64,000 nucleotides of DNA from Phaeobacter sp. 22II1-1F12B (GCF_002210165.1 NZ_AQQP01000007.1:186001-250000), one strand, 5' to 3'; shown: positions 1 to 9,604, numbered from the stretch's first letter. The notes: generated from the sequence alone by a model not told the origin. Translations and numbers: made by a program.

Positions 1-18
1 CAAGGAGCTGAGCGCCAT

Positions 19-852
19 ATGCGAATAATTTGCCCCAATTGCGGCGCGCAATATGAGGTGCCCGATGAGGTCATCCCTCTCGACGGGCGCGACGTGCAAT
101 GCTCCAATTGCGGCGATACCTGGTACCAGACCCATCCCGACGCCATGCTCGACCAGGAGCTCGCAGGCGATGACAGCGACGGGCTGCCCGAAGCCGCGCC
201 CGAGTCCATGCCCGCGCCGCCCCAGTTCGAAACGGAATCCGAGATCGAGGAAGAGCTCGACATGGAATCCGATATCGACGAGGTGCCCGACGTGCTGCGC
301 GAACGTGCGGCCCAGCCGCGCCGCGAGCTAAGCCCGGATGTTGCCGACATACTCCGCTCCGAAGCCGAACACGAAGCGCGGCTCCGCGAGGCCGAGAGCA
401 GCGTTTTCGAAAGCCAGGGAGAACTGGGGCTCGAAGAAGCGCCCGCCACCGACACCGTCCGCCGGGTACGCGAAGCGCGCGAACGCATGGCGCTGATGCG
501 CGGCAAGACCGCCGATGCCCAGCCCACGCTGACACCGGACGAAGCGCCCTCACGCAAGCAGTTCCTGCCCGATATCGACGAGCTGAATTCAAGCCTGCGT
601 GCCGAAGGCCCCGGTGGCAAGACCGCCGATCTGCCGGTGCGCCACCAGTCCAGCGAAAAATCGAGACGCGGTTTCGGCCGCGGCTTTACGCTTATGCTGC
701 TGGTGGCCGCGATCCTCGTGCTGGTCTACGTGAATGCCGACCGCATTGCGACGAACCTGCCGGCGCTGCGCCCGACGCTCGAAGCTTACGTCGCATTCAT
801 CAACGAAGCACGTCTCTGGCTTGATACGCACATCCGGCAGCTGACTCCCTGA
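19..852 (+). CDS. Zinc-ribbon (MJ0042-type finger) protein with one C-terminal membrane helix
   Basis: The 277-residue protein opens with a CX2C...CX2C zinc ribbon (Cys5, Cys8, Cys28, Cys31), the pattern of the MJ0042/TIGR02098 finger-like domain. A long acidic, Glu/Asp/Pro-rich, probably disordered region follows, then a single hydrophobic helix at about residues 222-239 and a 38-residue tail. This suggests a membrane-anchored protein with a cytoplasmic zinc finger. An AAGGAG sits 12 bases before the ATG. It converges on the TIGR02302 gene, whose stop lies 16 bp downstream. Proteins of this type are common in Alphaproteobacteria, but I know no defined function. The family call is fairly sure; the role is unknown. 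Confidence 0.85.
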   Translation: MRIICPNCGAQYEVPDEVIPLDGRDVQCSNCGDTWYQTHPDAMLDQELAGDDSDGLPEAAPESMPAPPQFETESEIEEELDMESDIDEVPDVLRERAAQPRRELSPDVADILRSEAEHEARLREAESSVFESQGELGLEEAPATDTVRRVREARERMALMRGKTADAQPTLTPDEAPSRKQFLPDIDELNSSLRAEGPGGKTADLPVRHQSSEKSRRGFGRGFTLMLLVAAILVLVYVNADRIATNLPALRPTLEAYVAFINEARLWLDTHIRQLTP

Positions 853-868
853 TCGGACGCCCCCACCG

Positions 869-3478
869 TCAGAACCGGTCCAGCAACCTTTCGAGGTAGT
901 CGAGTTCCATCTGCGGACGCTCGCCTTCGCCGGTGCGGCGGCGGATCTCGTCCAGCAATTCGCGCGCGCGGCGATAGACATCCTCGCCCTGCAAAAGGTT
1001 CTCGTCGGTCCCGATCGATCCGTTGGACCCGGCGTTGCGGCCAAGCGGATCACGGTTGCGGGCGCGTTCCTGACCCTCGGCCATGCCCTGTCCGGGCTGC
1101 GATTGTTGCTCCTGCTGAGCCATCGCCTCGCCAAGGGCACGCATGCCTTCACGCAGGGCCTCCATCGCTTCGGACTGCTGGTCGATGGCCTCGGCCAGAT
1201 CGTCGCGGCGCAGGGAATCCTCGGCCCCTTCCATTGCACGGCCCGCCCGGTCCAGCGCATCCCGCGCGGCCTGACCTTCCTCGGTGCCGCCGCCGGGCAG
1301 GTTGCCCTGCTGGCGGCGCAACTCATTGCGCAGCTCGCGCTGGCGCTGTGCAAGGTTCTCCGCCATGCCGCCCTGCCCCTGCTGATCGCCCTGCGCCTGA
1401 CCTTGGTTCTGACCCGGATTTTGCCCCTGGCCCTGACCCTGGTTCTCGCCGGGGTTCTGGCCGTTCTGACCCTGATGACTCTGGCCCCGGCCCTGACCGC
1501 CGCTCTGACCTTCGTTATTCTCGCTCTGCCCGCTCTGGGCGTTCGGGTTGAACTGCTCCTGAAGATCGCGGAACGCCTGATCCGACAGGCCCTGCTGCTC
1601 TCGCAGCGTCTCGGACAGCCCCTGCATCGCCTGCTCGCCCGGCGACTGACCGCCCTGACCTTGGGTGACGCGCATGTTCTCCATCATCTGCTGCAATTCC
1701 TGCAGCGCCTGCTGGGCTTCGGCCATGCGGCCCTGTTCCATCAGCTCCTGAATACGGTCCATCATCCGTTGCAGATCGTCCTGCGACATCTGCATGGAAT
1801 TCTCGGACATCTGCTGCTGTTCGCCCTCTTCGCCATTCTGTTGCTGCTGCTGGGCAAGCTGGCGCATGTATTCATCGGTGGCGCGGCGTAATTCGTCCAT
1901 CAACTCGGCGATTTCCTCGTCCGAGGCACCGTTCTTCATCGCCTCGGCCAACCGTTCCTGCGCCCGGCGCAGACGTTCCAGCGCGTCGCTCAGATCGCCC
2001 TCTTCCAGCAGGATGGCAAGATCCCACATCGCCTGCGACAGCTCGGCCTGCTGTTCGGCCTTCAGACCATAATCCATCATCGTTTCAAGACGGCGCAGGA
2101 TGGTGCGGAATCGAAGGTATGCGGTTTCCGAGCGGAATACCTCGTCGGGGCGGTGCGACACGGCGCGCATGATCTGCGAAATGCGCGGCGCATTTTCCCG
2201 CGTCCAAAGCAGATCACGGCGCATTTCGATCACCGCCGCCGCCATCGGATCAAAGAAGCGACGACCGGGCAGAACCGCGTTGAACTCGGCAGGGGCCGAT
2301 TTCTGGCCCGCCGCATCCTCCACCACCAGCGTGAATGTCACCGGCAGGTTGGCCCATGCGTGCTGCGAGAAATCTTCGATCAGGTTCTCGTCGAATGCCG
2401 CCCGGTCGCCCGCGATCGGCATCGGCAGCGGCACCGCGATATCGTCGCGCGGCTGCGGCTCACTGCTCAGGCCATAGCGTCGATCCACCTCTGCAAGGTC
2501 CAGCGTAATCACCGCTTCACCGGCGACGACGCCGTAATCGTCACGCGCCGAATAGGGCAGAGTCATCTGGCCCAGCGCTTCGGCATCGGGCGGGCCGGTC
2601 ACTTCGACACCGGGCAGTTCGTCCTCGATCAGGGCGATGGTCCATTCGGCCCCGCCGCTGCCCTCGATGCGCAATTCGCCGTCCTGATTGACGTCGAATT
2701 CGTGCATCTGGTCCGCCGCCGGGGGCAGTTCACCCACGCGGCCGGAAACGGATTCGACCAGCGACAGCTCGCCCGGCTGACCATAAAGCCGCAGGGTGAT
2801 CCGGCTGCCCTGAAGGACTTCGATCACATCGGAATCCATATCGGCAAGGTAGAGCGTCGGCTTGCCGGTATAGCGTGGCGGTTCGATCCAGCCTTCCCAT
2901 GTCGGGCCGACCGCCGCCTGCGCCGCACCGGGCGTCATTTCGGTCACGGAACTGACCCGCCAAATGGACCCGAAGACCAGCGCCACAGCCAGTGCCAGCA
3001 TCGCCACGTAGCGCAGCGCAAAGGGATCGCGCCGGGCAATCCGCAGATCGGGACGCGCCGGTTGCGCCCGCGAGGCCCGGTCTGCCATACGCTGCTGATG
3101 CGCGGCCCAGACCGCCGCCGAGGCGGAATCGCCCGCGCCGACCGCCTGTTCGTCCAGCAGCGCCTGAATCGGTCGCCCCGGCAGGGTTTCGTCCAGACGC
3201 ACCAGCGCCTCGTCCCGGCTTGGCCAGTGGAACCGTCGGATGCCGAGATAAAGCGTCGCGAGCAGGGCCAGCGCGAAAATCGCCCCCACGGCCCAGACAA
3301 GTTCGACCCCGACATGATCCTGAACGCCCAGCATCAGCAGGGCCGCCCCCAGCATCAGAACCGACCCGGCGGGCCAGAACGCGCGCAGGGTGCGCTCGGC
3401 AACCAGACCGCACTGGGTCAGGAAGACAGGCAGGCGCAGTTTCAGAAGGGCGGTTTCAATGCCATGTCGTTGGGCCAT
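869..3478 (-). CDS. TIGR02302 / DUF4175 family membrane protein
   Basis: The 869-residue protein matches the TIGR02302 (DUF4175) family seen next to lysA in Rhodobacterales. It has two hydrophobic segments near the N-terminus (roughly residues 35-80) and a third at about 155-175. A long presumably periplasmic part follows, with helical Glu/Arg/Leu-rich segments. Two low-complexity stretches stand out: a Gln-rich run at about residues 540-570 and a Gly/Gln/Asn repeat region at about 660-720. The start is supported by GGAG six bases before the ATG. It lies 35 bp after lysA and is probably cotranscribed with it. The family's function is not established. Confidence 0.85.
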   Translation of the reverse strand: MAQRHGIETALLKLRLPVFLTQCGLVAERTLRAFWPAGSVLMLGAALLMLGVQDHVGVELVWAVGAIFALALLATLYLGIRRFHWPSRDEALVRLDETLPGRPIQALLDEQAVGAGDSASAAVWAAHQQRMADRASRAQPARPDLRIARRDPFALRYVAMLALAVALVFGSIWRVSSVTEMTPGAAQAAVGPTWEGWIEPPRYTGKPTLYLADMDSDVIEVLQGSRITLRLYGQPGELSLVESVSGRVGELPPAADQMHEFDVNQDGELRIEGSGGAEWTIALIEDELPGVEVTGPPDAEALGQMTLPYSARDDYGVVAGEAVITLDLAEVDRRYGLSSEPQPRDDIAVPLPMPIAGDRAAFDENLIEDFSQHAWANLPVTFTLVVEDAAGQKSAPAEFNAVLPGRRFFDPMAAAVIEMRRDLLWTRENAPRISQIMRAVSHRPDEVFRSETAYLRFRTILRRLETMMDYGLKAEQQAELSQAMWDLAILLEEGDLSDALERLRRAQERLAEAMKNGASDEEIAELMDELRRATDEYMRQLAQQQQQNGEEGEQQQMSENSMQMSQDDLQRMMDRIQELMEQGRMAEAQQALQELQQMMENMRVTQGQGGQSPGEQAMQGLSETLREQQGLSDQAFRDLQEQFNPNAQSGQSENNEGQSGGQGRGQSHQGQNGQNPGENQGQGQGQNPGQNQGQAQGDQQGQGGMAENLAQRQRELRNELRRQQGNLPGGGTEEGQAARDALDRAGRAMEGAEDSLRRDDLAEAIDQQSEAMEALREGMRALGEAMAQQEQQSQPGQGMAEGQERARNRDPLGRNAGSNGSIGTDENLLQGEDVYRRARELLDEIRRRTGEGERPQMELDYLERLLDRF

Positions 3479-3513
3479 AAAGCTCTCCAGTCGGCAATGA
3501 CCGCTGGTTCACG

Positions 3514-4779
3514 TCAAAGCCACGAAGGGATCGTATCGCGATTTATCATATCTTCAAAGCTCGGACGTTGGCGGATAACCGCGAATTGATTGTCTTTGAC
3601 CAGAACTTCGGGAATCAGCGGTCTTGTATTGTACTCGCTGGACATTACCGCGCCGTAAGCCCCCGCACTGCGAAACGCGACAAGATCGCTCGAGGCAAGC
3701 GGCGGCAAGTTGCGCTGCTTGGCAAAGGTATCGCCGGATTCGCAGACCGGCCCGACCACGTCATAGGGCTGCTGCTCGACGCCCGCCTCCGGTTCGATCA
3801 CCGGCACGATGTCATGCCATGCATCGTACATGGCCGGACGGATCAGGTCGTTCATCGCCGCGTCGAGGATCAGGAAATCGCGCCCCTCGCCGGATTTGAC
3901 GAAAATCACGGAAGAAACCAGCAGACCGGCGTTCCCGGCGATCAGGCGACCGGGCTCGATTTCGATCTCACAGCCCAGATGTCCCAGTGTTTTCTTGATC
4001 AAGGCCCCGTATTCGGTGGGCAGCGGCGGCGCGGTATTGGACCGTTCATAGGGAATGCCCAAGCCCCCGCCAAGATCCAGCCGCCGGATGTCATGGCCAT
4101 CGGCGCGCAACGTCTCGGTCAGTTCGGCCACCTTGTTGTAGGCAAGCTCAAACGGTTCCAGCTCGGTCAGCTGGCTGCCGATATGCACGTCGATCCCGAT
4201 CACTTCGAGCCCCGGCAGCGCGGCGGCCGTCGCATAGACCTCGCGCGCGCGGGAAATCGGAATGCCGAACTTGTTCTCGGATTTGCCGGTCGCGATCTTG
4301 GCATGAGTCTTGGCATCCACGTCCGGATTGACCCTCACGGTGATCGGCACGACCTTGCCCAAGGATTGAGCAACCGCGCTCAGCAGCTCCATCTCGGGCT
4401 CGGATTCGACGTTGAACTGGCGAATCCCCCCTTCGACGGCAATGCGCATTTCCTCGACTGTCTTGCCCACGCCCGAGAACACGATCTTGTCGCCCGGCAC
4501 CCCCGCCGCCTTGGCGCGCAGGTATTCCCCGATGGATACGACATCCATGCCCGCGCCCGCCTCGGCCAGCGTCTTGAGGATCGCCTGGTTGCTGGCGGCC
4601 TTCATCGCGTAGCAGACAAGATGATCCATGCCCTCCAGCGCCTCGTCGAACAGACGGAAATGGCGCAGCAGCGTGGCGGTGGAATAGACATAGAACGGCG
4701 TGCCGACCTCGGCCGCGATATCGGCAAGGGGCACATCCTCGGCGTGCAAGGCGCCGTTTTTGTAAAGAAAATGATCCAT
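3514..4779 (-). CDS. lysA: Diaminopimelate decarboxylase
   Basis: This enzyme carries out the last step of lysine synthesis, decarboxylating meso-diaminopimelate to L-lysine with pyridoxal phosphate. The 421-residue length is normal for the fold-type III family. The PLP lysine is Lys60 in a CYAMKA context. The Gly-rich phosphate loop (GGGLG), the EPGR motif and the CESGD motif from the dimer interface are all present. It sits upstream of the TIGR02302 gene in the same direction and 85 bp downstream of the ATP-grasp gene. No strong ribosome-binding site is visible, but the start matches the family N-terminus. Confidence 0.97.
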   Translation of the reverse strand: MDHFLYKNGALHAEDVPLADIAAEVGTPFYVYSTATLLRHFRLFDEALEGMDHLVCYAMKAASNQAILKTLAEAGAGMDVVSIGEYLRAKAAGVPGDKIVFSGVGKTVEEMRIAVEGGIRQFNVESEPEMELLSAVAQSLGKVVPITVRVNPDVDAKTHAKIATGKSENKFGIPISRAREVYATAAALPGLEVIGIDVHIGSQLTELEPFELAYNKVAELTETLRADGHDIRRLDLGGGLGIPYERSNTAPPLPTEYGALIKKTLGHLGCEIEIEPGRLIAGNAGLLVSSVIFVKSGEGRDFLILDAAMNDLIRPAMYDAWHDIVPVIEPEAGVEQQPYDVVGPVCESGDTFAKQRNLPPLASSDLVAFRSAGAYGAVMSSEYNTRPLIPEVLVKDNQFAVIRQRPSFEDMINRDTIPSWL

Positions 4780-4864
4780 GCCGCGCTTTAGACGGAAACG
4801 GCGGCACAGATCAATTGATTTCCCTTCCCCCGGAGACTGCTTTGCGCCCTGCCGGGGATATAGG

Positions 4865-6079
4865 TCAGGCGGATTTCTTGGTCCGCCGGATTTCCTTGGT
4901 GCGGGCCTTTTCCAACGCCCGGCGTCCTTCCAGCAGTTCCTTGGAATAGGCCGACACCCGGTCGAAAATCGGCATGAAGTCCGGGTTGTTGATACCCCGG
5001 CAATGGGAAAGCTGGTAGAGCGTGTGGAACGGGTTGGCGTTATGCTCGATGATCATCGGGCCATCGGGGCCGATCGCCACATCCCAGCCGACGATACCGA
5101 ACTCGGGCACCACCGCATGGGCCTCGCACACCATCTCGCGCACGCGGTCCCACATGGGAAGCTGCTTACCGGTGATCTTCGCGCCGGAAACCGGGTGATC
5201 GTCGATGTTTCGCGCGTCGAGCCCGGTGCCGATCCGGGCCTGCCCGACCTTGCCGGTCATCGCATCGACCGGCGCGATCATGCTGCCGCTCTGCCAGAAA
5301 TTGTCCGACATGGCGTCGGGCGCGGGAATTTTCCACGCCGAATAAAGCACCTGCGGCCTGTTGCTGTCGCGCACCGTGACCACGCGCAGGCTGCCCACCG
5401 CCTTGCCGGTCACCGCGACCATTTCCGGGTGCTGCACCAAGGCGCTCTGCAGCAGATAGCCCGAGCCGTATTGATCGATGATTTCCTTGCAGAACCCGTC
5501 AAGCGCCACGCGTTTGCCATTACCCAGCAACAGCATGTCGCCCTCGACGCCAAGCAGCAGGGCCGAGCCGTAGCTGCCGCTGAAGCTCTGCGGTTTACCG
5601 AACAGCGGGTATTGCGCTTTTTCGGTCAGGAAACTGCGCAATTGCTCAACCGTTTCCAACGTCGGGATCGATCCGAACCGCGACACTGCCGAAACCACGG
5701 CCTGCGTCTGCGTCGTGCCAAAGCCCAGCTGGCGGATCAGCGAGGTGAACAGAACCTTGTCGGCAGCAAAGCTGCGCATGGTGACAAGCCCCTTGGCGCC
5801 CAGCCGCGTGTTCAGCTTGTAGCTGGCGCGCAGCCCGACGTATTGGCGTTTCTCCTCGGCGCTGATCTCGGGATCGTATAGCCCGGCCGTGTAATATTCA
5901 TGCAGGTGAAACCGCTGTTTTCCCATCGCAAGGCCAAAGCTTTCACGCATCTGGCGCAGCGGGCTGACCCCGTATTTGCGGGCAACCTCGACCATCATTG
6001 CCGCCGGCGGTGAAGGCGGGCGTTCCGGGACGGCAAGCAGGGCCTTGTCTTGAACCTCATCAATCACTGCGGTCGTCAT
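4865..6079 (-). CDS. ATP-grasp protein of the sugar-transfer-associated type
   Basis: The 404-residue product resembles the 'sugar-transfer associated ATP-grasp' family (ATPgrasp_ST). A C-terminal segment, VGWDVAIGPDGPMIIEHNAN, carries the metal-binding Glu and Asn of the ATP-grasp fold. Such enzymes usually join a carboxylate to an amine or hydroxyl using ATP, but the substrate is unknown here. I chose the ATG at 6079 because GGAG lies 7 bases before it. An in-frame ATG at 6133 has a near-copy of the same leader but a worse-spaced AGGA. The gene sits alone between the argH lipoprotein and lysA, with 175 bp of non-coding DNA upstream, so it may be a later insertion into that cluster. Confidence 0.75.
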   Translation of the reverse strand: MTTAVIDEVQDKALLAVPERPPSPPAAMMVEVARKYGVSPLRQMRESFGLAMGKQRFHLHEYYTAGLYDPEISAEEKRQYVGLRASYKLNTRLGAKGLVTMRSFAADKVLFTSLIRQLGFGTTQTQAVVSAVSRFGSIPTLETVEQLRSFLTEKAQYPLFGKPQSFSGSYGSALLLGVEGDMLLLGNGKRVALDGFCKEIIDQYGSGYLLQSALVQHPEMVAVTGKAVGSLRVVTVRDSNRPQVLYSAWKIPAPDAMSDNFWQSGSMIAPVDAMTGKVGQARIGTGLDARNIDDHPVSGAKITGKQLPMWDRVREMVCEAHAVVPEFGIVGWDVAIGPDGPMIIEHNANPFHTLYQLSHCRGINNPDFMPIFDRVSAYSKELLEGRRALEKARTKEIRRTKKSA

Positions 6080-6196
6080 GTCGGGTCTCCTGGCAGGATC
6101 AGCGTTGGACAGGGTCAGCATGGCCGGGGCCATGTCGGGTTTCTGTCCTGACAGGTAGCAATGAAAAACGGCTGAAATGGGGCGCGATTGTTTCCC

Positions 6197-6219
6197 AAAA
6201 CGGTCAAATGAACCGTTTT
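6197..6219. promoter_or_regulatory. Inverted repeat upstream of the ATP-grasp gene
   Basis: An exact 8-bp inverted repeat, AAAACGGT and ACCGTTTT, with a 7-base loop lies between the lipoprotein stop and the ATP-grasp start. On the minus strand the stem is followed by GGGAAAC, not a T-run. It could therefore be an operator or a weak, non-canonical terminator for the argH unit. Confidence 0.4.
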
Positions 6220-6254
6220 AGGCAAGGGTTGTCGATGACCTTACGGCAAGTGGC

Positions 6255-6437
6255 TCAAAGGCCCAGAAAGACCGAAAACGGCCCGCGGTTCAGGCCGACG
6301 CCGCCCGTGGCATGAACCCCGCTGCGCGACACCGAGACCCCGCCGCTGACCGTTGGCTGCACCGGTTCGCCATCCGCGCCGCAGGCGGCAAGGATGCTCA
6401 GGGACAGCAACACGGCAAGGGTCCGGGTCAGGTTCAT
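6255..6437 (-). CDS. Small lipoprotein, argH-associated
   Basis: This is a 60-residue lipoprotein: [20 protein letters not shown] has a hydrophobic signal and a lipobox (LAAC) giving an acylated Cys at about residue 20. The mature part is about 40 residues, rich in Gly, Val and Ser. Its ATG overlaps the argH stop by ATGA, with AAGG inside the argH end as ribosome-binding site, so it is translationally coupled. A small lipoprotein directly after argH is, as I recall, common in Roseobacter genomes; its role is unknown. Confidence 0.75.
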   Translation of the reverse strand: MNLTRTLAVLLSLSILAACGADGEPVQPTVSGGVSVSRSGVHATGGVGLNRGPFSVFLGL

Positions 6438-7825
6438 TTCAGCGCCTTTTTCCACCGTTCGACCTGCAGGCGCACGCCCGAAGGGGCGGTACCTCCATAG
6501 GATACGCGCGAGTTTACCGAATTTTCGACGCCGAGAACAGCAAAGACATCTTCCGTGATATCCGCGTGGACCGATTTCATATCCTCAAGCGTCAGATCCG
6601 GCAGGTCGCAGCCCTTTTTCTCGGCCAGTGCGACAAGCGAGCCGGTGACGTGATGCGCATCGCGGAACGGCAGCCCGAGCACCCGCACCAGCCAGTCCGC
6701 CAGATCGGTCGCGGTTGAAAAGCCTGCCCCGGCGGCGGCGGCCAGCGCCTCGCGGTTGGCGCTCATATCGCTGACCATGCCAGTCATCGCGGCCAGCGCC
6801 AGCATCCAGTTGTCTGCGGCGTCGAATACCTGTTCCTTGTCTTCCTGCATGTCCTTGGAATAGGCCAGCGGCAGCCCCTTCATCACCATCATCAGCGCGG
6901 TATTCGCGCCAAAGATCCGGCCCACCTTGGCGCGGATCAGCTCTGCCGCATCGGGGTTCTTTTTCTGCGGCATGATGCTCGACCCGGTCGAGAAGCGATC
7001 CGAAAGGATCACGAACCGGAACTGAGCCGAAGACCAGATCACCAGTTCTTCGGCGAACCGGCTCAGGTGCATGGCGCAGATGCTCGCGCAGTTCAGGAAA
7101 TCCAGCGCGAAATCACGGTCGCTTACCGCGTCCAGCGAATTGGCCGAGGGCCGGTCAAAGCCCAGCGCCTTGGCGGTCATGTGCCGGTCGATGGGGAAAG
7201 ATGTCCCGGCCAGCGCCGCCGCGCCCAGCGGGCATTCATTCATCCGCGCCCGCGCATCGCGCACGCGCGACAGGTCACGGCCGAACATTTCCACGTAGGC
7301 CAGCATGTGATGGCCCCATGTGACGGGCTGCGCGGTCTGCAAGTGTGTAAAACCGGGCATCACCCAGTCCGCCCCGGCCTCGGCCTGTTCCAGCAGCGCA
7401 CCGATCAGCGCCAACAGCCCGGTTTCGGCCGCGTCCAGCTGATCCCGCACCCAGAGTTTGAAATCCGTCGCCACCTGATCGTTGCGCGACCGACCCGTGT
7501 GCAGACGCCCCGCAGGCTCGCCGATGATCTCTTTCAGCCGCGCCTCGACATTCATATGAATGTCTTCCAGCGCCGTCGAAAACGCGAAGTCACCGCTTTC
7601 GATTTCTGACAAAACGGTGAGCAGCCCTTCCCTGATCGCCTCGGCATCGCTATCGCTTATGACGCCCGTTTCGGCCAGCATGGCGGCATGGGCGCGCGAA
7701 CCGGCGATATCCTGAGCCGCCATCCGCTTGTCGAACCCGATGGATGCATTAATTGCCTCCATGATGGCGTCCGGTCCGGCGGCGAAACGGCCACCCCACA
7801 TCTGGTTTGCGCTTTTATCGGTCAT
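6434..7825 (-). CDS. argH: Argininosuccinate lyase
   Basis: This enzyme cleaves argininosuccinate to arginine and fumarate. The 463-residue protein has the fumarase/aspartase superfamily signature [12 protein letters not shown] and the family N-terminus MWGGRF. Further conserved parts are [13 protein letters not shown] and [10 protein letters not shown]. The start at 7825 has AAGGG 8 bases upstream; an in-frame start at 7849 would extend it by 8 residues with no support. The gene is divergent from tlpA with only 22 bp between the start codons, so their promoters must lie inside each other's coding region. Confidence 0.97.
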   Translation of the reverse strand: MTDKSANQMWGGRFAAGPDAIMEAINASIGFDKRMAAQDIAGSRAHAAMLAETGVISDSDAEAIREGLLTVLSEIESGDFAFSTALEDIHMNVEARLKEIIGEPAGRLHTGRSRNDQVATDFKLWVRDQLDAAETGLLALIGALLEQAEAGADWVMPGFTHLQTAQPVTWGHHMLAYVEMFGRDLSRVRDARARMNECPLGAAALAGTSFPIDRHMTAKALGFDRPSANSLDAVSDRDFALDFLNCASICAMHLSRFAEELVIWSSAQFRFVILSDRFSTGSSIMPQKKNPDAAELIRAKVGRIFGANTALMMVMKGLPLAYSKDMQEDKEQVFDAADNWMLALAAMTGMVSDMSANREALAAAAGAGFSTATDLADWLVRVLGLPFRDAHHVTGSLVALAEKKGCDLPDLTLEDMKSVHADITEDVFAVLGVENSVNSRVSYGGTAPSGVRLQVERWKKALK

Positions 7826-7847
7826 TTTGCCAACCCTTGGAGAAATC

Positions 7848-8408
7848 ATGCGTCGCGTTCATTTCCTGCTCCTTTATATGGCCCTCGCGCTGGGTGCAAA
7901 CACCGCTATGGCCGAGCTTGCCGATGTCGCCGACCTGCGCGATGGGGACATGAAAAAGCTGACGCTGCATGAAGAACCCAAGCCGGTTTCGGAAATCGCC
8001 TTTACCACGCCCGATGGCGACCCCATGACGCTGGCCGACCTTCAGGGCAGTTATGTTCTGCTGAATTTCTGGGCGACATGGTGCGCCCCCTGCCGCGAGG
8101 AAATGCCCACCCTCGCCGCGCTTCAGGAAGAATTCGGCGGCGACAGCTTTCAGGTAGTGACCTTGGCGACGGGTCGCAATTCGCCGCAGGGCATCCAGAA
8201 ATTCTTTAGCGAAAACAATATCTCGAACCTGCCGCAATACCGCGATGAAAAACAGGCCGTGGCCCGCGACATGGGCATTCTCGGCCTGCCGATCACGGTT
8301 CTGATCGACCCCGAGGGCCAAGAAGTCGCCCGGTTGATCGGCGATGCGGACTGGCATTCCGACAGCGCCCGCGCGATTATCGGTGCGTTGGTTTCCGGCG
8401 GCAGCTGA
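7848..8408 (+). CDS. TlpA-family periplasmic thiol:disulfide oxidoreductase
   Basis: The 186-residue protein has a signal peptide (residues 1 to about 22, ending TAMA) and a thioredoxin fold with the active site WCAPC (Cys79, Cys82). A cis-Pro region, GLPIT, follows. TlpA-like proteins are membrane-side reductants, often supplying electrons for cytochrome c or copper-centre maturation; the partner here is unknown. I chose the ATG at 7848, preceded by TTGGAGAAATC. An in-frame upstream start at 7728 would run antisense into argH. The gene is divergent from argH. Confidence 0.9.
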   Translation: MRRVHFLLLYMALALGANTAMAELADVADLRDGDMKKLTLHEEPKPVSEIAFTTPDGDPMTLADLQGSYVLLNFWATWCAPCREEMPTLAALQEEFGGDSFQVVTLATGRNSPQGIQKFFSENNISNLPQYRDEKQAVARDMGILGLPITVLIDPEGQEVARLIGDADWHSDSARAIIGALVSGGS

Positions 8409-8525
8409 CAGGTCGCCACGCATTTTAACTCCGGGCGCGCCGCCTCTGCCGGCCCGCGCGGCGCGGGAACCCGCCCGGACAGATACACGTTTCAATCAAG
8501 AGTATATACAGAACCAGATTTCGCC

Positions 8526-8951
8526 ATGCCCTGCACCTACGCGCTCTACCCGGATCTCGCGACCCTGCACTGCCGTTTCAGCGGCAGGTTCAACATGCGG
8601 GACGCGCTGAACATGATTGAACGCGCAGGCGCCGAACCCCGGCATGAGGACGGTACCAACGTGATCGCTGACTTTCTCGACGTCACCCGTTTTGAAATCG
8701 ACATCAACTCGCAATGGCGGATGTTCCGCTATCTCGCCGCGCTCGAGAACTGGCCCGGCCTGCCCCGAAGCTGCGCGCTGATCGCCGATGGAGAGCCGGT
8801 CTGGGCCATGGCCGGAACAATCGTCGATCAGACCACGCTTGAATCGCCGCTGGTGTTCGAACGCTTCCGTGCCCCCTCACCCGCGCTGCGTTTTGTCGGG
8901 CTCGACCCCAACCGCCACGGTGGCCGCTTTGGCTATGGCCCTGTTCATTGA
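8526..8951 (+). CDS. Conserved hypothetical protein
   Basis: The 141-residue product has no signal peptide or membrane helix and I recognise no motif. It is mixed alpha/beta in character, with aromatic and charged residues and a Gly-rich C-terminus. The upstream 117 bp hold no obvious promoter, and no good ribosome-binding site precedes the ATG. Codon use resembles its neighbours, which supports it being real. Downstream it converges on tag. Confidence 0.65.
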   Translation: MPCTYALYPDLATLHCRFSGRFNMRDALNMIERAGAEPRHEDGTNVIADFLDVTRFEIDINSQWRMFRYLAALENWPGLPRSCALIADGEPVWAMAGTIVDQTTLESPLVFERFRAPSPALRFVGLDPNRHGGRFGYGPVH

Positions 8952-8992
8952 ACGCAAAGGCCCGGCAACACGCCCCGAATAAAGCATCGAAT

Positions 8993-9020
8993 GCGCCGAA
9001 GGCGCTCCGTTAAGGAACGG
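8993..9020. terminator. Two small tandem stem-loops between convergent genes
   Basis: GCGCC-GAA-GGCGC (8993-9005) and CCGTT-AAGG-AACGG (9007-9020) stand back to back between the unknown gene ending at 8951 and tag ending at 9026. Neither has a T-run. The position between convergent genes suggests a bidirectional stop or an mRNA-end structure. Confidence 0.35.
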
Positions 9021-9025
9021 CCTCC

Positions 9026-9604
9026 CTAACCGCGCGACTTTCCGATTTCGGCCACAGGCCCGTGGCGATGACACGTAATGATATGGTCGTTCACCATGCC
9101 CACCGCCTCCATAAAGGCATAGACGATGGTCGGCCCGCAGAACCGGAACCCTGCCTTCTTCAGATCTTTCGATATCTGCGCTGACAGCGCCGTCTGGGTC
9201 GGCACATCCCCCTGCGTCGCCCATGCATTCTGGATCGGCCTACCGCCGACGTAATCCCACAGAAAGCGGTCAAAGCCCTGCCGCACCTCGATCTCCTGCC
9301 ACGCCCGGGCATTGGTGATCGTCGCCTCGATCTTGCCGCGATGACGGATAATGCCGGGGTTCTGCAACAGCCGGGCCACCTCCGGCTCGCCCCAGCCTGC
9401 CACCACGTTCGGGTCGAACCCGGCAAAAGCCTCGCGGAAATTCTCGCGCTTGCGCAGGATCGTGATCCAGCTCAGCCCCGCCTGAAACCCGTCAAGGATC
9501 AGCTTTTCCCAAAGGGCGCGGCTGTCATATTCCGGCACGCCCCATTCCGTGTCGTGATAGGCCAAGTAAAGCGGGTCATCCCCCGGCCAGCCACATCTTT
9601 CCAT
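9026..9604 (-). CDS. tag: DNA-3-methyladenine glycosylase I
   Basis: This base-excision repair enzyme removes 3-methyladenine from alkylated DNA. The 192-residue product begins MERCGW, as in the family. The zinc ligands Cys4 and His17 and the C-terminal NDHIITCHRH are all visible. I chose the second of two adjacent ATGs, preceded by an AGGGGGG tract; an upstream in-frame extension of 39 residues is Arg/Ala-rich and unlike the family. It is a stand-alone gene, convergent with the preceding one. Confidence 0.95.
   Translation of the reverse strand: MERCGWPGDDPLYLAYHDTEWGVPEYDSRALWEKLILDGFQAGLSWITILRKRENFREAFAGFDPNVVAGWGEPEVARLLQNPGIIRHRGKIEATITNARAWQEIEVRQGFDRFLWDYVGGRPIQNAWATQGDVPTQTALSAQISKDLKKAGFRFCGPTIVYAFMEAVGMVNDHIITCHRHGPVAEIGKSRG

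Noticed and set aside
8409-8525. GC-rich stem-loops after tlpA as a terminator
   Set aside because: Only short, imperfect GC pairings without a T-run; too weak to call.
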